A stretch of DNA of 9,913 bases from Bacteroidales bacterium UBA4347 (GTDB taxonomy: Bacteria; Bacteroidota; Bacteroidia; Bacteroidales; P3). The number at the start of each line of letters is the position of its first letter. The stretch's first letter is position 1. Where the stretch lies: assembly GCA_002394185.1 (NCBI GenBank), contig DGTB01000076.1:1-9913 (forward strand), read 5' to 3'. The position numbers and the translations under genes were made by a program. The notes beneath the pieces were generated by a model. It saw only the letters and a list, made by a program, of their open reading frames with translations, did no database searches and had not been told where the DNA came from. This document shows positions 1 to 7,135 of the stretch, piece by piece.

Positions 1-72
1 GAGATGGCCCGCGACGAGGCCCGCCACGGCAAAGCCCTCGAAGGTCTGCTGAACCGCTACTTCAACAAATAA
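1..72 (+). CDS. Rubrerythrin-family protein, C-terminal fragment
   Basis: The first 23 codons of the window are open and end in TAA at 70-72; the 5' part lies outside the window. The fragment reads E-M-A-R-D-E-A-R-H-G followed by KALEGLLNRYFNK. The E..R.E..H spacing is that of the last iron-ligand helix in ferritin-like four-helix proteins. The EARHGKALEGLL stretch resembles rubrerythrin/NADH peroxidase proteins of anaerobic Bacteroidales, which detoxify hydrogen peroxide in the cytoplasm at a di-iron centre. No rubredoxin-type Cys domain follows this helix, so any such domain would lie upstream. Only six bases separate its stop from lpxK, so the two may share a transcript. The family call rests on a short fragment. 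Confidence 0.72.
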   Translation, partial: EMARDEARHGKALEGLLNRYFNK

Positions 73-78
73 GAAACA

Positions 79-1218
79 ATGTCCTTCCGCAAGAACATAT
101 CCAAAGTACTCTTCCCGCTGACCTGCTGGTACGCGGTGGGGGTGCGCTTTCGCAATATGTTCTATGCCATGGGCATCATCAAACAGGAGGCTCCCCACAT
201 CACCACCATCGGTGTGGGGAACCTTTCCACCGGCGGCACCGGCAAGACCCCCCATGTCGAATACCTGCTGCGACTGCTTGCCGACCAATACCCCACAGCC
301 ATATTGAGCCGTGGCTACAAGCGCAAGACCAAAGGCTACGTCGAAGACGACGGCAGCCACGACCCGGCCCTGCTGGGCGACGAGCCCGCCATGATTGCCA
401 CCAAGTTTCCTCAGGTGAAAGTGGCCGTCTGCGAAAAGCGCCTTGAAGGGGTGCAACGCCTGATGACCCAGCCCCCCATTCCAGAAAAACCAGACGATTC
501 GGAATCTCCGGAAAACCCGGAGCCTCCGGAAAAAACCGCCATTCCCCAGCTCATCGTGCTCGACGATGTCTTCCAGCACCGCCGCATCAAACCCAGCATC
601 AACATTCTCCTCACAGAGTACAACCACCCCTACTACAACGACCACATACTCCCTTACGGCGACCTGCGCGAATTCAAGAGCGCCCGCTTCCGCGCCAACA
701 TAGTTATCGTCACCAAGTGCCCACCAGTGCTCAACCCCGTCGAGCGGCACAACATCGCCCATGACCTCGGCCTGCGGAACTACCAGAAGATATTCTTCTC
801 TTACCTCGTCTACGGACAACCCACCACACTCGACGGTCACACCACCAACATCGACCTCAGTCGCATAGACAACGTCCTGGCCGTCACCGGTATTGCACAC
901 CCCGACACCTTCATCGCCGAGTTGCGTCAGCGCACACGCACACAACACCTTTCTTTCGCCGACCACCACGACTTCACAGCCAGCGACCTCGCACGCATCT
1001 CCAGCGCCTTCGACGCTCTGCCCGGATCCAACAAAATCATCATCACCACCGAAAAGGATGCCATGCGTCTGCATGGCAAGACCGGCAATCTGCCCGTCTA
1101 CTACCTTCCCATTCAGGTGGCCTTCCACAAAGACAAAGACCTGGACTTCGACGCCATCATCGAGTCCACCGTTCGCGAGAACATTTCGTTCCTCAGCAAA
1201 CTCAGCATCTGGAACTGA
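79..1218 (+). CDS. lpxK: Tetraacyldisaccharide 4'-kinase LpxK
   Basis: LpxK transfers phosphate from ATP to the 4' position of the tetraacyl-disaccharide precursor at the inner face of the inner membrane, late in lipid A synthesis. The 379-residue protein starts with a hydrophobic membrane-associated stretch (about residues 9-30). It carries the family Walker A loop GNLSTGGTGKT at 47-57, LSRGYKR at 76-82, GDEP near 100-103, the catalytic DD-x-FQH motif at 162-167 and ITTEKDAMR near 322-330. The family is usually about 330-370 residues. The extra length is a Pro/Glu-rich insertion at about 130-155, just before the DD-x-FQH strand, built from 9-bp DNA repeats (separate entry). The ATG at 79 is the only sensible start, as it precedes the membrane helix. 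There is no Shine-Dalgarno sequence, as is usual in this phylum. The gene converges on the next one with nine bases between stops. Confidence 0.95.
   Translation: MSFRKNISKVLFPLTCWYAVGVRFRNMFYAMGIIKQEAPHITTIGVGNLSTGGTGKTPHVEYLLRLLADQYPTAILSRGYKRKTKGYVEDDGSHDPALLGDEPAMIATKFPQVKVAVCEKRLEGVQRLMTQPPIPEKPDDSESPENPEPPEKTAIPQLIVLDDVFQHRRIKPSINILLTEYNHPYYNDHILPYGDLREFKSARFRANIVIVTKCPPVLNPVERHNIAHDLGLRNYQKIFFSYLVYGQPTTLDGHTTNIDLSRIDNVLAVTGIAHPDTFIAELRQRTRTQHLSFADHHDFTASDLARISSAFDALPGSNKIIITTEKDAMRLHGKTGNLPVYYLPIQVAFHKDKDLDFDAIIESTVRENISFLSKLSIWN
481..534 (+). repeat. 9-bp tandem repeats coding a Pro-Glu insertion in lpxK
   Basis: Six consecutive 9-bp units in frame with lpxK: CCAGAAAAA, CCAGACGAT, TCGGAATCT, CCGGAAAAC, CCGGAGCCT, CCGGAAAAA. 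They encode triplets PEK, PDD, SES, PEN, PEP, PEK (residues 135-152). The last four share a (T/C)CGGA core. Because the unit is a multiple of three, copy-number change would lengthen or shorten a surface loop without breaking the frame. The stretch lies between the conserved N-terminal kinase lobe and the LDDVFQH strand, where a loop is expected. Confidence 0.75.
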
Positions 1219-1227
1219 TTCTCTACT

Positions 1228-2277
1228 TTATTTTTTTATATAACTCAGGAAATCCAAATCGATGCTCAAGCTCACAAAGGGCTTGAGAAGCCATGCCTTG
1301 GCCGTAATATCGTCGATACTCTGACCGGCCAACAGCACCTCGCCCGACTCATAGCCATCGGCAAGCACCTGATACTCGGCGATATTCATGCCCACCGTCA
1401 AATAGAAGAAATCCACAAAACGGAAGCTTGCTCCAACGTAGAAGTTCTTGAAGAGATTGCTACCACCGAAACCGACATAGACGCCGAGGTCGTAGGCAAA
1501 GTCCTGGTCAAAGCGCCGTATGGAACGCGACGTGCTGTCACTGCCAAGATGGTGCGTGTGGTTGAAGTATTTCGTCAAGTCCCACAGCATCACCGAAGCT
1601 CCTGTGACATAGTCGAACTCGATACTTCCCGCATTGCGGTTGGCAATGTAGCGCTCGCTGCTGGCGTTGAGGCGTATCTCCCATGCCGGAGTACGATAGA
1701 AACGCATGGCCACGCCCTGTATGGGGCGCACCTTCTTCTTGCGGTTGGTGGCCTGGGCCACACGCTCTTCGGCGGCTTTTGCACGCTCTTCGAGGTACTT
1801 GTTGGCCTCTTCCTTGCGCACATTCTCTAACTCGGCAATACGTACAATGGTCCGCAGCGAGTCTACCATGTGGATATAGTAGTTGCGCTCAGCCTCCAGT
1901 TTCTCTTTGTCCACTCCGTTGGCCGACAGGATTTCGCGATAGAACACCTCCTTCTCCTGCAGGGCTTTGAGGGCTGCCGTATCAGCCTCGCGACGCACCA
2001 CCGTGTCGGTATGGTAGATGTGCAAAGTATCGGTATGGTAGAGACGCAGGGTGTCGGTACGGAGCACATAGACGGTGTCATGGACGGGCGATACCTGCGC
2101 TGTCACACGGGACAAAGCCTGCGTTTCAAGAACCTGTGGCGTAGCTGCCGGCGGCTCCCATTCTCCCGCCCCGGCATCGACAACGCTGTCGGCCACCGGA
2201 GCCACACGCAGGGTGTCCTGCGCCCGCAGCGGCAAACACAGCAACAAAGGCAACGCTATGAGCAGCAGTCTCTTCAT
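1228..2277 (-). CDS. Exported coiled-coil, probable outer-membrane beta-barrel protein
   Basis: I do not recognise a named family for this 349-residue protein. Residues 1-20 form a clear Sec signal peptide (basic MKR, Leu-rich core, cleavage near LRA-Q). Residues 67-94 hold a short repeat, RTDTLRLY, HTDTLHIY, HTDTVV. Residues 100-182 are rich in Glu, Lys, Ala and Arg and read as a long coiled coil ending in a basic patch (NRKKKVR). From about 187 to the end the protein alternates polar and aromatic/hydrophobic residues, for example YDLGVYVGFGGSNLF and FYVGASFRFVDFFYLTVGMN. It closes in a strand-like SLSIDLDFLSYIKK, which suggests outer-membrane beta strands. A periplasmic coiled coil attached to an outer-membrane barrel is the best structural reading. 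The start overlaps the hisS stop (ATGA), so expression is probably coupled to hisS. The function is unknown. Confidence 0.85.
   Translation of the reverse strand: MKRLLLIALPLLLCLPLRAQDTLRVAPVADSVVDAGAGEWEPPAATPQVLETQALSRVTAQVSPVHDTVYVLRTDTLRLYHTDTLHIYHTDTVVRREADTAALKALQEKEVFYREILSANGVDKEKLEAERNYYIHMVDSLRTIVRIAELENVRKEEANKYLEERAKAAEERVAQATNRKKKVRPIQGVAMRFYRTPAWEIRLNASSERYIANRNAGSIEFDYVTGASVMLWDLTKYFNHTHHLGSDSTSRSIRRFDQDFAYDLGVYVGFGGSNLFKNFYVGASFRFVDFFYLTVGMNIAEYQVLADGYESGEVLLAGQSIDDITAKAWLLKPFVSLSIDLDFLSYIKK
2003..2074 (-). repeat. 24-bp tandem repeats coding (R/H)TDTLxIY
   Basis: Three adjacent 24-bp units (2003-2026, 2027-2050, 2051-2074) share a GT(G/A)TCGGTA(T/C)GG start on the plus strand, and the GTGTC motif recurs at 2075. 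On the coding strand they give the eight-residue units RTDTLRLY, HTDTLHIY and HTDTVV in the exported coiled-coil protein. Alternating Thr/Asp and hydrophobic residues suggest a beta-structured stalk ahead of the coiled coil. Confidence 0.75.
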
Positions 2278-3626
2278 TTCAAGACATCAATCATCTGGTC
2301 TACAGTCATGGTCTGCTGTGTGCCGTCGGTCATGTTCTTCAGGGTCACCGTGCCATCCTTCATCTCGCTCTCGCCCACGAAAGCCACGAAGGGCACCTGC
2401 TTGCGGTTGGCGTAGTCCATCTGCTTTTTCATCTTGGCGGCATCAGGATAGATGAGGGTCGAGATGCCCGCGGCACGCAGCCGTGCGGCGATGCCGATGC
2501 AGGCGGCTTGCTCGGCCGGGCCAAAGTTGATAAAGAGCACCGTGGCGGCCTGTGCCAGGTCGGCCGGGAAAGCATTCAACTCGTTGAGTACGTCATAGAT
2601 ACGGTCGGCACCGAACGAGATGCCCACTCCGCTCACGTCGGGCATGCCGAAGATGCCAGTCAGGTTGTCGTATCGGCCACCGCCGCAGATGCTACCAATC
2701 TGTACATCCTTGGCCTTCACCTCAAAGATGGCACCGGTGTAGTAGTTCAGTCCTCGCGCCAGCGTAAGGTCCAGTTCGACCTCGCAACGCGGCTTTGCCG
2801 CGCCGATGAGTCCGAAGAGCTCCTTCAGCTCGGCGGCACCCTGCCTGCCGACTTCCACGTTGGCAAACATGGCCTCCAGGGCGGCAATCTTCTCCTCGGC
2901 GCTACCCGCGAGGGCAAACACCGGGTCGAGGGCCGACACCTGGACAGCACTCAAGCCGCGCTCCACAAGCTCGGCGCGCACATTGTCGAGGCCTATCTTG
3001 TCCAACTTGTCAATGGCCACGGTGATGTCCACCAGCCGTTCCGGCGCGCCGATCATCTCGGCGATACCCGCCAGAACCTTGCGGTTGTTTATCTTGACAA
3101 CCACATTCACACCCAGTTTTCCAAACACCATGTCAATCATCTGCACCAGTTCCAACTCGTTGAGCAGCGAGGTGGAGCCGATCATGTCGGCGTCGCACTG
3201 GTAGAACTCGCGGTAGCGACCCTTCTGCGGCCGGTCGGCACGCCAGACGGGCTGCAGCTGGTAGCGGCGGAAGGGCAGCTGCACCTGCTCGCGGTGTTGC
3301 ACCACGAAACGGGCGAAGGGCACTGTGAGGTCATAGCGCAGGCCGCGCTCGCAGATTTGCGGCGCCACCTTGTGGTAGTCCTGACTGAAATCCACGCCGT
3401 CCATGAAATCGCCGCTGTTCAGCACCTTGAAGAGCAACTTGTCGCCCTCCTCGCCATACTTGCCCATCAGGGTCGAGAGGTTTTCCAACGACGGGGTCTC
3501 GATGGGCTCAAAGGCAAATGCCTTGAAAACAGAGCGGATAGTATCGAAAATATAGTTTCTGCGCGCCATCTCGACGGGCAGGAAGTCGCGCGTTCCCTTA
3601 GGTATAGAGCATTTAACTGTAGCCAT
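2274..3626 (-). CDS. hisS: Histidyl-tRNA synthetase
   Basis: This class II synthetase charges tRNA-His with histidine in the cytoplasm. From the chosen start the protein has 450 residues, normal for Bacteroidales HisS. It opens with MATVKCSIPKGTRDFLP. It carries ETPSLE (43-48), the motif 2 region VWRADRPQKGRYREFYQCD (127-145), the histidine-specific LARGLNYYTGAIFEV (289-303), GGGRYDNL (315-322) and motif 3 GVGISFGADRI (333-343). The C-terminal anticodon-binding domain runs from about 362 to 450 (YPDAAKMKKQMDYAN). The frame stays open upstream to 3761, but I place the start at 3626 because the family begins there, the 45 extra residues look non-coding, and a strong promoter lies inside that extension. 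The stop overlaps the start of the downstream exported-protein gene by four bases. Confidence 0.97.
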   Translation of the reverse strand: MATVKCSIPKGTRDFLPVEMARRNYIFDTIRSVFKAFAFEPIETPSLENLSTLMGKYGEEGDKLLFKVLNSGDFMDGVDFSQDYHKVAPQICERGLRYDLTVPFARFVVQHREQVQLPFRRYQLQPVWRADRPQKGRYREFYQCDADMIGSTSLLNELELVQMIDMVFGKLGVNVVVKINNRKVLAGIAEMIGAPERLVDITVAIDKLDKIGLDNVRAELVERGLSAVQVSALDPVFALAGSAEEKIAALEAMFANVEVGRQGAAELKELFGLIGAAKPRCEVELDLTLARGLNYYTGAIFEVKAKDVQIGSICGGGRYDNLTGIFGMPDVSGVGISFGADRIYDVLNELNAFPADLAQAATVLFINFGPAEQAACIGIAARLRAAGISTLIYPDAAKMKKQMDYANRKQVPFVAFVGESEMKDGTVTLKNMTDGTQQTMTVDQMIDVLK

Positions 3627-3647
3627 ATATTCACTTTTTTGAAACTG

Positions 3648-3679
3648 CAAAGATACGAAGAAACGCCGATATGGCCAAA
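3648..3679 (-). promoter_or_regulatory. Bacteroidetes-type promoter of hisS
   Basis: On the minus strand a -33 box TTTG (3676-3679) is followed after 20 bp by a perfect -7 box TATCTTTG (3648-3655). This matches the TTTG/TAnnTTTG consensus of the Bacteroidetes primary sigma factor. Transcription should begin around 3640-3642, leaving a leader of roughly 15 bases, A-rich just before the ATG at 3626. It should drive hisS and the overlapping downstream gene. Confidence 0.82.
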
Positions 3680-3784
3680 TTTTATTTTTCACCCCTCCCC
3701 CAACCCACCGAAAACCGCCTCCGAAACAGTCCGTTTTAACCATTTTTAACACCTCAGTCAACTACCTATAAACCAGTTGTCAAG

Positions 3785-3800
3785 TCCTACGATGGTAGGA
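3785..3800. repeat. Short perfect inverted repeat
   Basis: TCCTAC (3785-3790) and GTAGGA (3795-3800) form a perfect six-base inverted repeat around a GATG loop, between the two divergent promoters. The right arm merges into the first unit of the neighbouring tandem repeat. It is too weak and lacks a T-run to be a good terminator. It could be an operator half-site pair or simply a by-product of the repeat. Confidence 0.4.
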
Positions 3801-3842
3801 GTTGGTTAGGAGTTGGTAAGGCGATGGTAAGGCGGTGGTAAG
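3794..3842. repeat. Degenerate 10-11 bp tandem repeat in the divergent intergenic region
   Basis: Successive units read GGTAGGAGTT, GGTTAGGAGTT, GGTAAGGCGAT, GGTAAGGCGGT and a partial GGTAAGTAC. The complement of the first two contains AACTCC, which resembles the AACTC-based repeats found in rnpA and after yidD. The repeat ends about 10 bp upstream of the putative -33 region of the protease promoter, so copy number could influence that promoter's context. The rest of the 3627-3896 intergenic region holds the two promoters and an unstructured C- and A-rich stretch with no gene. Confidence 0.7.
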
Positions 3843-3851
3843 TACATCTCT

Positions 3852-3883
3852 TTTTTTCATGTTGCGATTTTTTTGTAACTTTG
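3852..3883 (+). promoter_or_regulatory. Probable Bacteroidetes-type promoter of the protease gene
   Basis: A perfect -7 box TAACTTTG lies at 3876-3883. At the expected 20-bp spacing upstream there is only a T-run (TTTT at 3852-3855) instead of TTTG, so the -33 element is degenerate. Transcription would begin near 3889-3890. The leader would then be about 7 bases to the ATG at 3897 or 16 bases to the ATG at 3906. Confidence 0.65.
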
Positions 3884-3896
3884 CAGCGGAAAATAC

Positions 3897-6800
3897 ATGG
3901 CAAAAATGAACCTCGGGCGACATATCATGTTGGCAGTGTGCCTTTTGTGCGCGCACATAGCGAGCGCGCAGACGTATGTAAAGACACCTTTGACCCTCGA
4001 TGCGCAGGGCGACAGCATGCTGAGTGTGATGTTTGCCATGCCGAAGATGTCGTATTTCGTCGACGACGGCTTTCTCCATTTCGCCCCTGACATGGGGATG
4101 AACCTCGCCAACGGCACCCCCGGCCAGCCGGCCCTGCCCACGATGAGCACCTTGGTGCGCCTGCCGAAGGGCAGCACCATGAGCCTGGTAGAGATGCGCT
4201 CCAGCCAAGAATTGGAACTGGAAATGGCTCCCGACGCGCCGCCGCTGGCGCCCATCACCCGCGCCTGGGCCAAGGACAGCGAACATCCGCCCTACGAACC
4301 CGACTCCAAAACCTACACCACCGATGCTTTCGTGCACGGCGAACCTTTTGAGGTGGAGGACCTCGGCACCATGGGACGCTGGCAGGTGTTCCGCCTGACG
4401 GTGAGGCCAATGGCCTACAACCCCGTACAAGGACGCCTCCGCCAGCACAATGCACTGAAAGCCACGCTGAAAATCCACAAATCCCCTGTCGCCACCGAGG
4501 ATGGGAGAACCCTGCTGGTGGTGTCGCGATCCGAGTTTCGGGAAGGGCTGCAACCCTTCGTGCGTTGGAAGCGCCAGGAGGGTTACGACGTTGCCGAGCT
4601 CTATGTGGACACCCACCAGCGCGACAGCATCAAGGAGGCCATGCGCCCCTGGTTCGTCAACGCCTCGCCCCTCTCGCCCGCCCCGGACTATATCCTGCTG
4701 GTGGGCGATGCCGCACAGATACAGTCCTTCTACGGCGAAACCAGCCTCGACGGCGAGGGCCACACCACAGACCTCCCCTACGCCGACTACACAGGCGACT
4801 ACCTGCCCGAAGCCCTGCTCGGCCGCTGGCCCGTAAACGACACCGCCGAACTGCGCACCGTGGTGGAGAAAACCCTTCGCTACGAGCAGTTTGTCGGCAT
4901 CGACACCGCACAGCTGGAACGCCTGATGCTGGTGGCGGGCGACGAACAGGCCTCTCAGGCCCCGCTGACCACCAATAGCCAGGTGGCATACATCAGCCGC
5001 GAAGCCAAACTGGCACATCCCGAAATGGACACCATCACCTATCGCAACCCCGAATCGGGTTCCCTGCTCGACTCCATCAAGGCCGACATCGGTCGTGGAG
5101 CCTCGCTGCTCAACTACACAGCGCACTGCACCGTGGGCGGATGGTCCTCGCCGTCGCTCAGCATCGGCCGCGTGGAGGAGGCCAACGGCACCCAGCCGAT
5201 GGTCTACATAAACAACTGCTGCAAAAGCAATTCCTTTTCCGGCACAGGCTTCGGCGAACAGTTGCTGCGCCTGCCCGTGGGCGGTGCCGTGGGGGTGATC
5301 GGAGCCACCAATTCCACTCTGTGGTACGAAGACTACTACTGGGCCGTGGGGCCCAAATGGCCCATTGACCCCGGCAACAGCTACGACAGCCTGTCGCGCG
5401 GCGCCTTCGACGCCCTTGTGGGCAGCCATCCATCAGCATTCACCATGGGCGGACTTCTTGCCGCGGGCAACCTGGCTGTCAGCGCTTTCGGCTCCGGTTT
5501 CGACCGCTTCTACTGGGAAGTCTACTGTCTGTTGGGCGATCCGACGCTGCAGCCTCACATCGGAACACCCGTCCAAGCGCAACTGAGGCTCTCCAACGGC
5601 CTCTACAACGGGCAGAGCACCATCCATGTTGGCGGCATTCCCGGCTCCATCGTCACAGCCATGCAGGGAGACAGCCTGATTGGGAGCGCCGTGCTCGACG
5701 CCTATGGCCTGGCCGACATACCGCTCCGCCGCACATTGGACACCCTGCCACTCATTCTGACAGCCAGCGGACAGAGGCTGACCCCCAGGATAGACACCTT
5801 CGACGTAGAACGCTCACTGGACTTCGGCGCCACGCTACGCCAAGTCGTCATCAGCGACACCGCCGTCTCCTTCTCCGTGGAGAACACCGGGCAGTATGCC
5901 CTCGACAGCCTCTCCGTCATCCTCATGCAGACAGCCGCCGACTCGATGGCCGGCGCATGGATTACACCCGTCGACGACTCGCTGTCCAATCTGCAGCCCG
6001 GCGAACACCGCTCCATAGCGTTACCACTGCTTGTAGGCCCCGCCGGTGCTCAGCCGCTGTGGCAAGGGCACCTGCTGCTGGCATCGGCAGAAAGTGAGGT
6101 GCTGTGCGAGCTGGAACTCCGCCAAGCCGTCCCTACCGTCTACCCCACCTTGAGTCTGCGTGTGCTCGGCACCAACGGACGCGAGGCCCGACGCCTGACC
6201 CCTGGCGGCACCTATCGCCTTGAGGCCACGGTGGAAGGCGCCGTCGACACGCTCCTCCTCAGCGTGGAATCGATTCCCACCGGCGAAAGGGCCACTACCA
6301 ACGATAACACTCTTGACTTCACCCTCGGCGACAGCCTCTGCGCAGTACACATCGAAGCCACCATGCAATTAGGCCACTGGAGCGAGCACCGCGACATCTG
6401 GCTGGAACCCGGCGAGCGCACCGACGACCTGGAGAACGGCCTGACCCTCCACCCATGGCAGAACAACGGCCGTGTGCCCTGGACTCTGGACAGCACAGAA
6501 AGTCATTCCGGACGCTTCAGCCTGCGGTCGGGAGTCATCGAGGACGGCCAGTTGACCCAAATCTGCCTCGACGTGGAGATGTTGCACCGCGACACCATTG
6601 CCTACTGGGTAAAGAGTTCCACCGAGTCGCAACACGACAAACTGACAGTCCTGGCCGACGGCATAGGGCTCTACCCCCAAGCCTGGGGGTCTACCGGATG
6701 GCAGCGCCGCTCCCATGTGCTTGCCGCCGGCCACCACACCATCTGCTGGCGCTACTCCAAGGATGCCTCCATAAGCCAAGGCGAGGACTGCATCTGGATA

Positions 6801-7130
6801 GACGACATCCACATGCCGCTATCCGCATGGGAAAGCCTCTCGGCATGGCAATGCCAGAAAGCCACCGTAGGCATCGAAACTCCCTCGGCGTCGCCTACGC
6901 TCGGCATCAACCCCAATCCCGCCATCGGGACAGCCATCATACAGGGCGAAGCCGGCACACAGGTGCTCATAGCCGACGCCCTGGGACGCACCATGACCAC
7001 GCTGACCCTCGACGGCACCATGCAACGGCTGGACCTCGGCACCTGGCCGGCCGGCATCTACTTCGCCACCGCCACACACAGCGGCGGGGCACAAACAATA
7101 AAGAAACTCATCGTGATTAAACAACAATAA
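3897..7130 (+). CDS. Gingipain-like C25 cysteine protease secreted by the type IX system
   Basis: This is a secreted endopeptidase of family C25. Residues 1-25 are a signal peptide ending ASAQ. Residues about 26-200 resemble the gingipain propeptide (TPGQPALP near 74-81). The catalytic domain spans about 203-555, with DYILLVGDA (264-272), TDLPYADYTGD (291-301) and ALLGRWPV. The catalytic His is H410 in NYTAH and the nucleophile is C442, the second Cys of NNCC, 32 residues later (33 in Kgp). D479 in WYEDYYW and T408 align with the Kgp pair that binds lysine. An Ig-like domain follows (about 560-640), then further beta domains, a MAM/adhesin-like jelly roll (about 842-972, ending GEDCIWIDDIHMP) and a type IX sorting domain (about 998-1077, NPNPA ... 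LGTWPAGIYFA ... KKLIV). The sorting domain marks it as cargo, not as the PorU sortase. The ATG at 3906 is an alternative start: it is A-rich upstream and lies 22 bases from the -7 box, as in hisS (21). Confidence 0.93.
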   Translation: MAKMNLGRHIMLAVCLLCAHIASAQTYVKTPLTLDAQGDSMLSVMFAMPKMSYFVDDGFLHFAPDMGMNLANGTPGQPALPTMSTLVRLPKGSTMSLVEMRSSQELELEMAPDAPPLAPITRAWAKDSEHPPYEPDSKTYTTDAFVHGEPFEVEDLGTMGRWQVFRLTVRPMAYNPVQGRLRQHNALKATLKIHKSPVATEDGRTLLVVSRSEFREGLQPFVRWKRQEGYDVAELYVDTHQRDSIKEAMRPWFVNASPLSPAPDYILLVGDAAQIQSFYGETSLDGEGHTTDLPYADYTGDYLPEALLGRWPVNDTAELRTVVEKTLRYEQFVGIDTAQLERLMLVAGDEQASQAPLTTNSQVAYISREAKLAHPEMDTITYRNPESGSLLDSIKADIGRGASLLNYTAHCTVGGWSSPSLSIGRVEEANGTQPMVYINNCCKSNSFSGTGFGEQLLRLPVGGAVGVIGATNSTLWYEDYYWAVGPKWPIDPGNSYDSLSRGAFDALVGSHPSAFTMGGLLAAGNLAVSAFGSGFDRFYWEVYCLLGDPTLQPHIGTPVQAQLRLSNGLYNGQSTIHVGGIPGSIVTAMQGDSLIGSAVLDAYGLADIPLRRTLDTLPLILTASGQRLTPRIDTFDVERSLDFGATLRQVVISDTAVSFSVENTGQYALDSLSVILMQTAADSMAGAWITPVDDSLSNLQPGEHRSIALPLLVGPAGAQPLWQGHLLLASAESEVLCELELRQAVPTVYPTLSLRVLGTNGREARRLTPGGTYRLEATVEGAVDTLLLSVESIPTGERATTNDNTLDFTLGDSLCAVHIEATMQLGHWSEHRDIWLEPGERTDDLENGLTLHPWQNNGRVPWTLDSTESHSGRFSLRSGVIEDGQLTQICLDVEMLHRDTIAYWVKSSTESQHDKLTVLADGIGLYPQAWGSTGWQRRSHVLAAGHHTICWRYSKDASISQGEDCIWIDDIHMPLSAWESLSAWQCQKATVGIETPSASPTLGINPNPAIGTAIIQGEAGTQVLIADALGRTMTTLTLDGTMQRLDLGTWPAGIYFATATHSGGAQTIKKLIVIKQQ

Positions 7131-7135
7131 CCATC

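Noticed and set aside
1216..1260. Bidirectional terminator between lpxK and the convergent gene
   Set aside because: There is a T-rich tract (1226-1241), but I find no convincing stem before it on either strand.
2508..3749. 413-codon open frame on the plus strand, antisense to hisS
   Set aside because: It mirrors the hisS codons, is rich in His, Val and Leu without any recognisable domain, and hisS is certain. Long antisense frames are expected in GC-rich genes with strong third-base bias.
3627..3761. N-terminal extension of hisS by 45 residues
   Set aside because: The family starts at MATVKCSIPKGTRD, and a near-perfect promoter with its predicted start site lies within the extension.
3780..5429. 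549-codon open frame on the minus strand, antisense to the protease
   Set aside because: Its sequence is Gly/His/Val-rich with no domain, it runs through the protease promoter, and the opposite strand codes a complete recognisable protease.
6455..7120. 221-codon plus-strand frame overlapping the end of the protease
   Set aside because: It is Arg/His/Pro-rich out-of-frame reading of the sorting-domain region with no recognisable motif.
3897..7130. PorU, the type IX secretion sortase
   Set aside because: PorU also has a C25 domain, but this protein has its own C-terminal sorting domain and Kgp-like NNCC and WYEDYYW motifs, so it is cargo.
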